In this document: one piece after another, positions 1-6,740 of the stretch | Numbering within the stretch: the first letter of the stretch is position 1 | How the letters are laid out: each line of letters begins with the position of its first letter | Virus record (IMG/VR): IMGVR_UViG_3300007735_000551 | Location: 1-26,533 of that record | From: a virus | Strand: one strand, 5' to 3' | DNA: 26,533 nt | Made by a program: the position numbers and the translations under genes | The notes under the pieces: generated by a model | What the model saw: only the letters and a program-made list of their open reading frames with translations | What the model was told of the DNA's origin: nothing | Database searches by the model: none

Positions 1-1
1 T

Positions 2-127
2 GGAATTTTGACTGCTTTTGCACCACCTGATGCAACCGCAGTTATTTCTCAAAAAATTGCTGCTTATGGAGCAGGTGGTGGTGGAACAGTTTATTATCAA
101 CAAGTCCAAATTACCAACCAAGCATAA
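2..127 (+). CDS. 3' end of an unidentified gene upstream of gp21 (partial)
   Basis: An open frame runs in from the left edge and stops with TAA at 125-127, one base before the chosen gp21 start. The 41 visible residues are rich in Ala, Gly and Gln and contain the run AAYGAGGGGTVYYQQ. In T4-like phages the genes ahead of 21 are portal gene 20 and the small core genes 67/68. The position therefore suggests a head gene, but I do not recognise this C-terminus and assign no function. The 1-base gap to gp21 suggests translational coupling. Confidence 0.45.
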   Translation, partial: GILTAFAPPDATAVISQKIAAYGAGGGGTVYYQQVQITNQA

Positions 128-128
128 G

Positions 129-776
129 ATGAAACTCATTACAGAACAAATTGAATCAGTAGAAGTTATTACTGAAAGTATAAATGGAAAGAAAACTCTG
201 TTTATACAGGGCCCATTTTTACAAACAGAGCAACCAAATCGTAATAATAGAATATATCGTCTTTCTATTATGGAAAGGGAAGTTAAAAGATATAATGAGC
301 AATATGTGAATAAAGGTCGTGCTCTTGGCGAACTTGGACATCCAAAAGATCCTATGGTAAATCTAGATAGAGTATCACATAAAATTGTTTCTCTTTTTCC
401 AGAAGGAAATAATTTTATTGGTAAGGCACAAATCCTCCCCACTCCAATGGGTAAAATTGCTGAGGCACTTTTAAACTCTGGTGTGACTCTTGGTGTTTCT
501 TCTCGTGGTATAGGGTCTGTGACAAGAAATCGTGATGGATACAATGAAGTTGGTGGAGATTTTATGCTCGCAACTGCCGCTGATATTGTTGCAGATCCTT
601 CTGCACCTGATGCATTCGTTCAGGGAATACTTGAAGGTGTTGAGTGGATTTATGATTCATCAAGAAATGATTGGTTAATTGAATCAACAAAGAAAAAAAT
701 TGATAAATTAGTAGATCAAAGATTGCTGGAAGAGCATAAATTATCATTATTCAACGAATTTTTAAATTCTTTATAA
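129..776 (+). CDS. 21: Prohead core protease gp21
   Basis: 215-residue homologue of T4 gp21, the serine protease that matures the prohead by cutting scaffold and capsid proteins after (I/L)xE. Visible motifs are GELGHP with the candidate catalytic His71, LGVSSRG with the candidate nucleophile Ser124/Ser125, and the conserved ATAADIVADPSAPDAF block at about 148-163. I chose the ATG at 129 because cyanophage gp21 proteins begin MKLITE. The frame can be extended to 18, but that adds 37 residues that overlap the upstream gene and look unlike the family. It is followed by scaffold gp22 and capsid gp23, its expected substrates, with an endonuclease gene inserted between 21 and 22. The stop codon overlaps a TATAAATA sequence. 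Confidence 0.93.
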   Translation: MKLITEQIESVEVITESINGKKTLFIQGPFLQTEQPNRNNRIYRLSIMEREVKRYNEQYVNKGRALGELGHPKDPMVNLDRVSHKIVSLFPEGNNFIGKAQILPTPMGKIAEALLNSGVTLGVSSRGIGSVTRNRDGYNEVGGDFMLATAADIVADPSAPDAFVQGILEGVEWIYDSSRNDWLIESTKKKIDKLVDQRLLEEHKLSLFNEFLNSL

Positions 777-779
777 ATA
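772..779 (+). promoter_or_regulatory. Possible T4-type late promoter at the end of gp21
   Basis: TATAAATA, an exact match to the T4 late promoter consensus, overlaps the gp21 stop codon (TAA 774-776). A transcript from here would carry the whole inverted-repeat region 790-860 ahead of the endonuclease gene. Confidence 0.45.
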
Positions 780-812
780 AAAATGCCTGACTAACTTGCA
801 CTTATCAGGATT

Positions 813-836
813 GGAGAGTAGAAATACTCTCCTTTA
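813..836 (+). terminator. Hairpin with GAAA tetraloop and short T tract after gp21
   Basis: GGAGAGTA at 813-820, loop GAAA at 821-824 and TACTCTCC at 825-832 form a perfect 8-bp stem followed by TTTAAT. The T tract is short, so it may be a weak intrinsic terminator or a stabilising mRNA hairpin for gp21. Confidence 0.55.
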
Positions 837-837
837 A

Positions 838-845
838 TATAAATA
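838..845 (+). promoter_or_regulatory. T4-type late promoter for the homing endonuclease
   Basis: Exact TATAAATA consensus. Initiation about 6-7 bases downstream would fall at about 851, at the start of the right outer arm of the inverted repeat, so the transcript would lack the left arm. The start codon is at 872. Confidence 0.65.
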
Positions 846-871
846 ATTATGCAAGTTAGTTTAGAGCAGTC

Positions 872-1588
872 ATGCAATCTCGCATTTATGTTTATAAAAT
901 TACCTTTATTGAAGTTCCGTATTATTACTATGGACTTCATAAAGAAAAGTACTTCAATGAGGAATATTGGGGTTCTCCCGTAACACATAAATGGGTTTGG
1001 AATTTTTATACCCCAGAGAAACAAATACTTCAGTTTTTTGATTTTACTGATGATGGTTGGATAGAAGCACAAGAAATTGAAAGAAGATTAATTAAACCAG
1101 TATACAATAAAGATAAATGGTGTTTGAATGAACATTGTGGTGGTAATTTTTCTTTAAATATCAGAAGAAAAAATGGAGAAAAAATTGCAAAAATACATAA
1201 AGAACTGGAAATAGGATTGTATGGACTCACTACAAGTCAAAGAAAAGAAAATTCTAAGAGAATGGTTGAGCAAAAAAGAGGATGTCATAAATTATCCAAA
1301 GAAGATCGGGTTATTAGGGCAAAAAAACGTGCAAAAATAGATTTGGAAAATAATCGTGGCATTTATCAAAATCTTTCTGAAAATGGGAAAAAAGGTGCTG
1401 AAGTAAATCTAAAAAATGGAACGGGTTTATTTGCTTTCACATCTGAGTATAGGAGTAAAATAACAAAAAAAACTAATTCTCAGAAATGGCATTGCACAGT
1501 AACTGGATATATCACCAATGCTGCAGCATTGTCAAATTATCAAAATCATAGAGGAATAGATACTTCTAATAGAATAAAAATAGAATAA
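872..1588 (+). CDS. Free-standing GIY-YIG-like homing endonuclease
   Basis: A 238-residue protein whose first 100 residues fit the Seg-type GIY-YIG nuclease layout seen in T4-like phages. YVYKITFIEVPYYYYGLHKE replaces the GIY...YIG strands, followed by EEYWGSP, a KQILQFFDF segment, and IEAQEIERRLIKPVYN with the likely catalytic Glu. Residues 120-210 are basic (GRKxG-like stretches), as in DNA-binding linkers, and the C-terminus AALSNYQNHRGIDTSNRIKI looks like a small DNA-recognition helix-turn-helix. Such genes spread by cutting alleles that lack them. Its location between essential genes 21 and 22 is typical of intergenic homing. The canonical GIY triplet is degenerate, so the exact nuclease family is less certain than the homing role. 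Confidence 0.7.
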   Translation: MQSRIYVYKITFIEVPYYYYGLHKEKYFNEEYWGSPVTHKWVWNFYTPEKQILQFFDFTDDGWIEAQEIERRLIKPVYNKDKWCLNEHCGGNFSLNIRRKNGEKIAKIHKELEIGLYGLTTSQRKENSKRMVEQKRGCHKLSKEDRVIRAKKRAKIDLENNRGIYQNLSENGKKGAEVNLKNGTGLFAFTSEYRSKITKKTNSQKWHCTVTGYITNAAALSNYQNHRGIDTSNRIKIE

Positions 1589-1631
1589 ATAAATTTAATA
1601 TGATTTATTAGATTCTTGCAAATATTTAAAT

Positions 1632-1639
1632 TATAAATA
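1632..1639 (+). promoter_or_regulatory. T4-type late promoter for gp22
   Basis: Exact TATAAATA 37 bases before the gp22 start. A ribosome binding site GGAGAG (1665-1670) lies 5 bases before the ATG. Placement suits late expression of scaffold and capsid genes. Confidence 0.75.
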
Positions 1640-1675
1640 AATATAGATTTAATAAAGGTAAATCGGAGAGTTCAA

Positions 1676-2860
1676 ATGTCTCGTGGAGATCTACAAGAAA
1701 TGGAAGTGGGCACTAAGCAATCCAAAACTGCTGTAAATTCTAATGCGAAAGCAGCAGAACCAATGCAAAAGTTGACTACGGGCATTGCTCCTGGTCAAAC
1801 TGGTAGTTGGGAAGATCTTGGAGGACCTACTCCAGAAAACTATCGTCCAGATGATGACTCAGCGAAGTTAAAAATTCCTGGTACGACACTCAAACAAGTC
1901 AGAGATGTTGTCAACAAAGGTGCCAAGGCTGCTGATCCTATGAAGGGGATGAAGGAAGATACTGATTATGATGATGAAGAAGAGGAACTCTTCGAATCTG
2001 CTGATGGTGAAGATGAAGATGAAGATGAAGATGAAGATGAAGAAAAGTCTGATAATAATATGAAAAAAGACAAGAATAAATATGATAAAGACAAGAATAA
2101 ATATGATAAAGATGAGGATGAAGAAGATATTCAAGAAGATTTTGATATTGAAGAAGATGTAAATGCTCTTCTTGATGGTGAGGAACTTTCGGAAGAGTTT
2201 CAGATCAAGGCAAGAACCATTTTTGAATCTGCCTTGAAATCAAAAGTTAGCGAAATCAAGGAAGCACTTGAATATCAATATTCCGAAGCACTTGCCGAGG
2301 AAGTTGAAGAAATCAAGGTTGAACTTTCCGAACGTGTAGATGCATACCTTGAGTATGTATCTGATGAGTGGTTCGCCGAGAATGCACTTATGGTTGAAAG
2401 CGGTCTTAAGACCGAAATTACCGAATCATTCCTTCAAGGAATGAAAGGTCTTTTTGAAGATCATTATGTAACAATCCCTGAAGATAGATATGATGTACTT
2501 GAGAGTATGGTAGATAAACTTGATGACATGGAGACAAAACTCAACGAGCAGATTGATAAAAACGTTTCCCTTAACAAGCGTCTCGCAGAGTCGGTTGCTG
2601 ATGGAATCCTAGATCAGATTTCTGAGGGACTTGCTTCCACTCAGAAAGAGAAGCTCGCTTCACTTGCCGAAAGTGTTGAGTTTGAAAGTGAAGAAGAATA
2701 TCGTGAGAAGCTGGAAATCTTGAAGGAGTCATACTTCTCAAGAACAGTATCTCCATCTGCAAAGACTGAGACCCTTTCAGAAGGAGTAGACGTTGCTCAT
2801 GAGTCACACTCAAGTTCAATGTCTGCCTATCTGAGAACTCTTTCAGCATTTAGCAAATAA
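1676..2860 (+). CDS. 22: Prohead core scaffolding protein gp22
   Basis: 394-residue acidic scaffold protein that forms the prohead core around which gp23 assembles and which gp21 later degrades. The call rests on its place between gp21 and gp23, the cyanophage-like N-terminus (MSRGDLQEME, then GGPTPENYRPDDDSAKL), and the highly charged helical composition. Residues about 98-160 are a low-complexity acidic stretch (repeated ED) with a duplicated KDKNKYD unit. Residues 160-370 are predicted from composition to be long coiled helices. The TATAAATA promoter and strong ribosome site upstream fit abundant late expression. Its length is greater than T4 gp22 (about 270 residues), mostly through the acidic insert. 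Confidence 0.88.
   Translation: MSRGDLQEMEVGTKQSKTAVNSNAKAAEPMQKLTTGIAPGQTGSWEDLGGPTPENYRPDDDSAKLKIPGTTLKQVRDVVNKGAKAADPMKGMKEDTDYDDEEEELFESADGEDEDEDEDEDEEKSDNNMKKDKNKYDKDKNKYDKDEDEEDIQEDFDIEEDVNALLDGEELSEEFQIKARTIFESALKSKVSEIKEALEYQYSEALAEEVEEIKVELSERVDAYLEYVSDEWFAENALMVESGLKTEITESFLQGMKGLFEDHYVTIPEDRYDVLESMVDKLDDMETKLNEQIDKNVSLNKRLAESVADGILDQISEGLASTQKEKLASLAESVEFESEEEYREKLEILKESYFSRTVSPSAKTETLSEGVDVAHESHSSSMSAYLRTLSAFSK
2009..2107. repeat. Short tandem repeats inside gp22
   Basis: Five consecutive GAAGAT hexamers (2009-2038) encode the Glu-Asp run. Downstream, a 21-bp unit beginning AAAGACAAGAATAAATATGA occurs twice in perfect tandem (2066-2086, 2087-2107) and encodes the duplicated KDKNKYD segment. 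The pattern points to replication slippage in a tolerant linker. Confidence 0.9.
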
Positions 2861-2913
2861 TTGAATTCAACATTTAATCAAACACAAACATTCACTTAAA
2901 AAGGTAAAAGCAA

Positions 2914-4332
2914 ATGTTTCAATCAGAACATCTGCAGGAAAAGTGGGCACCTCTCCTCAATTATGAGGGTCTTGATCCAATCAGAGATTCTCATCGTAAG
3001 GCGGTAACCGCTGTCCTGCTAGAAAACCAAGAAAAATTTTTGAGAGAGCAGTCTTCATTCGACAATGGTTCATTGTCAATGTTGATGGAATCACCAACAA
3101 ACTCAACAGGTACTGGTGGTTTCACCGGTGGTTCTGCTGCTGGTGGTCCTACTGCTGGTTTCGATCCAGTTCTAATCTCATTGATTAGACGTTCAATGCC
3201 TAACCTGGTCGCATATGACCTTGCTGGTGTTCAACCAATGAGTGGTCCTACTGGACTCATCTTTGCAATGCGTTCACGCTACACCAACCAGAGCGGTACC
3301 GAAGCATTCTTCAATGAAGTTGATTCGGCATACTCCGGTATGAACTCGGCGTTTGATAACGTTGGATTTGGTAGCACCAATGCAGGTATTGGTACTACTA
3401 CTCAATCAGGCACTAACCCATCAGTTCTAAACCCAACCTCAACTGCAGATCAAACTGCATACAACGTTGGTAATGGAATGCAGACTGGTGATGCAGAAGC
3501 ACTAGGTGATGGTGTGAATGGCGACCAGTTCAACCAGATGGCATTCTCAATTGAGAAGGTCACAGTTACTGCAAAGTCACGCGCTCTAAAGGCTGAGTAT
3601 TCACTTGAACTTGCTCAAGACCTTAAGGCAATTCACGGTCTGAATGCTGAAGCAGAATTGGCAAATATTCTCTCAACAGAGATTCTTGCTGAAATCAACC
3701 GCGAAGTTATCAGAACCATCTACAAGGTTGCCGAGCAAGGTGCAGTTCAAAACACCGCTACTGCTGGTGTTTTTGATCTTGATGTTGATTCCAATGGTCG
3801 TTGGTCTGTTGAGAAGTTCAAAGGACTTCTATTCCAGATTGAGCGTGATGCTAACGCAATCGCACAAAGAACTCGTCGTGGAAAGGGCAACATTGTAATG
3901 TGCTCTGCTGACGTTGCTTCAGCACTGACCATGGCTGGTGTTCTTGATTACACTCCAGCACTAAATGCCAACCTTAACGTTGATGATACCGGTAATACTT
4001 TTGCTGGTACTCTAATGGGCAAATTCCGCGTCTACATCGACCCATATTCTGCTAACTTGACCACTGGTAACACAACTCCAGGTAACCAGTATTATGTTGT
4101 TGGTTATAAGGGTTCTTCTCCCTATGATGCCGGATTGTTCTATTGTCCTTATGTTCCTCTTCAAATGGTTCGTGCCGTTGGTGAGAATTCCTTCCAACCC
4201 AAGATTGGATTTAAAACCAGATATGGTCTGGTTGCAAACCCATTCGCAGAAGGAACCACTCAAGGTCTAGGCAGACTACAAACCAATGCAAACCGTTACT
4301 ACAGACGTGTTGCTGTAAAAAATCTCATGTAA
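2914..4332 (+). CDS. 23: Major capsid protein gp23
   Basis: 472-residue major head protein, close to the usual cyanophage gp23 length and shorter than T4 gp23 (521). The N-terminal segment has the family look (LQEKWAPLLNYEGLDPI, then RHKA-like helices). A gp21 cleavage site of the (I/L)xE type is visible at LME 57-59, just before the Gly/Ser-rich start of the mature protein (GTGGFTGGSAAGGPTAGFDP). Codon choice here is more GC-rich and regular than in neighbouring genes, as expected for a very highly expressed gene. It is followed directly by a strong terminator. The ribosome site is AAGG about 11 bases before the ATG. Confidence 0.96.
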   Translation: MFQSEHLQEKWAPLLNYEGLDPIRDSHRKAVTAVLLENQEKFLREQSSFDNGSLSMLMESPTNSTGTGGFTGGSAAGGPTAGFDPVLISLIRRSMPNLVAYDLAGVQPMSGPTGLIFAMRSRYTNQSGTEAFFNEVDSAYSGMNSAFDNVGFGSTNAGIGTTTQSGTNPSVLNPTSTADQTAYNVGNGMQTGDAEALGDGVNGDQFNQMAFSIEKVTVTAKSRALKAEYSLELAQDLKAIHGLNAEAELANILSTEILAEINREVIRTIYKVAEQGAVQNTATAGVFDLDVDSNGRWSVEKFKGLLFQIERDANAIAQRTRRGKGNIVMCSADVASALTMAGVLDYTPALNANLNVDDTGNTFAGTLMGKFRVYIDPYSANLTTGNTTPGNQYYVVGYKGSSPYDAGLFYCPYVPLQMVRAVGENSFQPKIGFKTRYGLVANPFAEGTTQGLGRLQTNANRYYRRVAVKNLM

Positions 4333-4347
4333 ATCTCATATGAGATT
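4332..4347. repeat. 16-bp perfect palindrome at the gp23 stop
   Basis: AATCTCATATGAGATT begins at the last base of the gp23 stop codon and lies just before the terminator stem. It could fold as a small hairpin protecting the gp23 mRNA 3' end. Confidence 0.7.
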
Positions 4348-4352
4348 ACTTG

Positions 4353-4383
4353 AAGGACCCTTAATTTAAGGGTCCTTTTTTTT
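4353..4383 (+). terminator. Strong intrinsic terminator after gp23
   Basis: AAGGACCCTTA (4353-4363) pairs with TAAGGGTCCTT (4367-4377) as an 11-bp stem with a 3-base loop, followed by an uninterrupted T run to 4383. Confidence 0.93.
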
Positions 4384-4401
4384 ATCTAAATAATTAAAAA
4401 A

Positions 4402-4953
4402 ATGGCAACACAGATTGAGAATAGAAATTTTTTATCACCTACAGGATTTAAATTTCTACTGAAAAGAAGTCCTAAAGTTGCATTTTTCTGCAATGAAGCA
4501 AATATTCCAGATTTAAATCTTGGTATTGCAGTTCAAACAACATACTTGAAGGATATTGATCAACCGGGAGATAAGATAGTTTTTGGAGATCTAAATCTCA
4601 GATTTCTTGTAGATGAGAATCTCGAAAACTATATGGAAATTCAAAAATGGATTCGTGGTCTTGGATATCCAGAAAATTTGGATGAAATTTATAAATTACA
4701 AAGTAATGGATTTATAAATGCAAGATATTCTCAAAGTGGAATGGATATCTATTCCGATGGTACTCTTCAAATATTGACAAGTAGTTTAATTCCAAATTTT
4801 CAAATAATTTTTAAAGATCTATTTCCATATTCACTTTCAACATTATCCTTTGATGCCACAGCATCCGATGTTCAATACTTTACAGCAGACGTATCCTTCA
4901 AGTATACTATTTACAATATAGTAGATCTTTCCGGAAATCCTTATGATCCTTGA
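4402..4953 (+). CDS. Tail-tube-like virion protein
   Basis: 183-residue protein that I read as a member of the T4 gp19/gp54-type tail tube superfamily. An N-terminal strand region FKFLLKRSPKVAFFCNEANI is followed by GDKIVFGDLNLRFLVDENL, then EIQKWIRGLG, and a C-terminal strand pair with DLFPYSLSTLSFD and FTADVSFKYTIYNI. The last of these matches the way tube proteins end. It sits between the capsid gene and uvsY, where T4-like cyanophages often carry a small tail completion or tube-like gene. I cannot tell whether it is a tube paralogue, an initiator or a terminator protein. A TCTAAATA late-promoter-like sequence lies at 4385-4392, only 9 bases upstream. The end overlaps uvsY by 11 bases. Confidence 0.6.
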   Translation: MATQIENRNFLSPTGFKFLLKRSPKVAFFCNEANIPDLNLGIAVQTTYLKDIDQPGDKIVFGDLNLRFLVDENLENYMEIQKWIRGLGYPENLDEIYKLQSNGFINARYSQSGMDIYSDGTLQILTSSLIPNFQIIFKDLFPYSLSTLSFDATASDVQYFTADVSFKYTIYNIVDLSGNPYDP

Positions 4954-5380
4954 TCTTGATGCAATTGAAAAAATGTGGGTGGAGGATGCCAAGATAGATC
5001 AAAATAACCTTCATACAGAGTCTTTAAAAATTCCTCAACTTCATGCAAAATATTATAACATATATAATACGATTACGCTACTGCGAGAAAAAGCAAGAGA
5101 GACTTATAACAGAGTAAGATTGGAACGCCACAATTACTATACAGGAAAGGCACCAATAGAGGTTTATGAGGAAGAACCTTTCCCATATAAGGTCAGAGAT
5201 AAAGAGGCGTTACAGAGGCATATGGACGCCGATGAGAAACTGAATAAGATAGATCTAAAAATCAGATATTATGACATTATGCTGAAGTTTATTGAGGAAG
5301 TCATTAAGATGATATCCAATAGAACTTATCAAATTAAAAATAGCATAGAATTTATGAAATTTACCGCAGGATACAATTAA
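4943..5380 (+). CDS. uvsY: Recombination mediator UvsY
   Basis: 145 residues, close to T4 UvsY (137). UvsY loads the UvsX recombinase onto gp32-coated single-stranded DNA. Similarity to T4 UvsY is visible along the length: an N-terminal acidic helix (DLDAIEKMWVEDAKID), a basic middle with RHNYYTGKAP (T4 has ARLDYYSGRG), then DEKLNKIDLKIRYYDIMLKF and the C-terminal FMKFTAGYN (T4 ends near MRAFEAGK). It overlaps the preceding gene by 11 bases and is followed by uvsW, the usual cyanophage order. No strong ribosome site is seen; translation is probably coupled to the upstream gene. Confidence 0.88.
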   Translation: MILDLDAIEKMWVEDAKIDQNNLHTESLKIPQLHAKYYNIYNTITLLREKARETYNRVRLERHNYYTGKAPIEVYEEEPFPYKVRDKEALQRHMDADEKLNKIDLKIRYYDIMLKFIEEVIKMISNRTYQIKNSIEFMKFTAGYN

Positions 5381-5478
5381 ATATAATAAGTGGGCAGCAA
5401 CTTGTATCTGGGAGAAGAAGCAAGGATATAAAAAGAACGTTGAGTGCCCCCTATAAAAAAATTGCTTTGCAAAAAGGA

Positions 5479-5486
5479 AATAAATA
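5479..5486 (+). promoter_or_regulatory. Probable late promoter for uvsW
   Basis: AATAAATA fits the looser NATAAATA form of the late promoter seen in cyanophages and lies 21 bases before the uvsW start. T4 uvsW is also a late gene. Confidence 0.45.
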
Positions 5487-5507
5487 CTCATAACTGATAC
5501 TTTGTGA

Positions 5508-6491
5508 ATGTCAAATTTGATTATCTCGAAAAAGAATGAGATATATCTTCAGGTTGAGGCAGATCCCCACGTCTATTATGAATTGAGAGATACATTTCAG
5601 TTTGAAGTTCCAAACGCAAAATTTTCACCAGCTTATAAAAATAAGTGGTGGGACGGGAAAATTTATATGTTTAATGTAAATACAAGAGAAATATATGTTG
5701 GACTCTTAGATCGTGTGATTCAGTTTTGCAAGAATCATGATTATACCTATGAGTTCAAGGATAACAAGTTTTATGGTCTTCCTTTTGAAGTCAATCCAGA
5801 CATATCCAGAGAGGGTGTTAAGGACTATGTTACGGCAATTAGTAGGCACACCCCTAGAAATTATCAAATTGCAGGCATCTACGAGGCATTGAGGTACAAC
5901 AGAAAGGTAATTGTGTCTCCTACTGGTAGTGGTAAAAGTCTGATGATTTATGCCATTGCAAGATACTTTCAAAATAAAGATAAAAAAACTCTCATCATTG
6001 TACCTACGACATCACTGGTATCTCAAATGTTTAAGGACTTTGAGGATTATGGTTATGATGCTGAAAATCACTGTCACATGATTTATTCTGGAAGAGAAAA
6101 GGAAAGTGATAAAGAAATTTATATTTCGACTTGGCAGTCATTAGTAAAGTTACCAAAACCTTATTTTCAGAAGTTTGATTGTGTTATATGTGATGAGTGT
6201 TTTTCTGGTGATATGAGGGTATTGACTCCAGATGGTTATGTGAAGATTAAAGATTTAAATGAAGGTGATATTATTATCAACTACGATGAAAATAAAAAAG
6301 AATTTAAAGAAGACACGATATTAAAAACACACAAGAATATCAAAAAAAGTGCAGGAGAAAAAATGTACAGATTAAAATTTGATGACGGAACATCAATAGA
6401 TGTCACAGGGAATCATAAATTTTTAACCGAAGATGGATGGGTTAGAGCAGATATGCTTACGGAAAATCACAATATCATTAATAAATCATAA
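5508..6491 (+). CDS. uvsW: UvsW helicase, N-terminal half fused to an N-intein
   Basis: 327 residues. Residues 1-230 are the N-terminal part of UvsW, the T4 superfamily 2 helicase that unwinds branched DNA and R-loops: a DNA-binding region (NKWWDGKIYMFN), the helicase Q-like stretch HTPRNYQIAGI, Walker A SPTGSGKS at 137-144, TLIIVPTTSLVSQM, and motif II up to VICDE. At residue 231 the helicase stops and an intein begins at Cys1 of CFSGDMRVLTPDG (block A). Block B GTSIDVTGNHKFLTEDGW contains the TxxH motif, and the ORF ends after 97 intein residues. The rest of the helicase is in the ORF at 6636. The reading frame meets several stops after 6491, so this is not a single readthrough. I predict trans-splicing. 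Confidence 0.85.
   Translation: MSNLIISKKNEIYLQVEADPHVYYELRDTFQFEVPNAKFSPAYKNKWWDGKIYMFNVNTREIYVGLLDRVIQFCKNHDYTYEFKDNKFYGLPFEVNPDISREGVKDYVTAISRHTPRNYQIAGIYEALRYNRKVIVSPTGSGKSLMIYAIARYFQNKDKKTLIIVPTTSLVSQMFKDFEDYGYDAENHCHMIYSGREKESDKEIYISTWQSLVKLPKPYFQKFDCVICDECFSGDMRVLTPDGYVKIKDLNEGDIIINYDENKKEFKEDTILKTHKNIKKSAGEKMYRLKFDDGTSIDVTGNHKFLTEDGWVRADMLTENHNIINKS
6198..6488 (+). other. N-terminal half of a split intein (IntN) in UvsW
   Basis: 97 codons from Cys1 (6198) to the stop. Block A is CFSGDMRVLTPDGYVKIKDL followed by NEGDIIINYD; block B has Thr70-Gly-Asn-His73. The length is close to natural IntN pieces of about 100 residues such as cyanobacterial DnaE. It interrupts the helicase DExH box exactly between Glu and Cys, an active-site insertion point typical of inteins. 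Confidence 0.85.
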
Positions 6492-6511
6492 TATCATATT
6501 ATTAAAGCAAA

Positions 6512-6673
6512 ATGTCTCGTAATTATGAAGTTCTTAAAGAAAAATATATTGTTAAATTAAAGACTTACAACAAAACATCCTATATTAAATTTTTAGATTC
6601 TGAATCAGTCATTTTTTCAAATAGTAAAAAATTTTATGAAGTTAACACAAAGAACAGAAATAGACAAACCTGA
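6512..6673 (+). CDS. Small ORF in the gap between the uvsW halves
   Basis: A 53-residue frame starting MSRNYEVLKEKYIVKLK, basic and AT-rich, which overlaps the start of the C-intein ORF in another frame. I recognise no domain. In described fractured genes with split inteins this gap holds a homing endonuclease gene, so this could be the residue of one, or a chance frame that couples translation of the downstream half. No ribosome site is evident. Confidence 0.3.
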   Translation: MSRNYEVLKEKYIVKLKTYNKTSYIKFLDSESVIFSNSKKFYEVNTKNRNRQT

Positions 6674-6740
6674 ATTTGTTTATAATTTAGAAGTAGAAAA
6701 TGATCACAATTACATCGTAGAGGGATGTGTAGTTCACAAC
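6636..6740 (+). other. C-terminal half of a split intein (IntC) in UvsW
   Basis: 35 codons beginning with ATG and ending in Asn at 6738-6740, followed by Cys+1 at 6741. The length matches natural IntC pieces (35-40 residues). Splicing residues His34, Asn35 and Cys+1 are all present, as is the block F aspartate (Asp23). Confidence 0.85.

Larger units (their letters stand above)
790..860. repeat. Nested inverted repeat in the leader of the homing endonuclease
   Basis: An 11-bp perfect inverted repeat (ACTAACTTGCA 790-800 and its complement 850-860) encloses a second perfect 8-bp hairpin (813-832) and a late promoter sequence (838-845). The right outer arm ends 11 bases before the endonuclease start codon. 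The layout resembles the T4 I-TevI leader, where an RNA structure blocks translation of early transcripts and an internal late promoter produces unstructured mRNA. Confidence 0.6.

Noticed and set aside
18-128. N-terminal extension of gp21 from an ATG at 18
   Set aside because: It overlaps the upstream gene's frame and does not resemble the family; MKLITE at 129 fits.
1868-2134. Long antisense frame opposite gp22
   Set aside because: It is the shadow of the acidic repeats (GAAGAT read backwards gives Ile/Phe runs) and has no ribosome site.
4385-4392. TCTAAATA as late promoter of the tail-tube-like gene
   Set aside because: Only 9 bases before the ATG, leaving almost no leader, so it was mentioned but not called.
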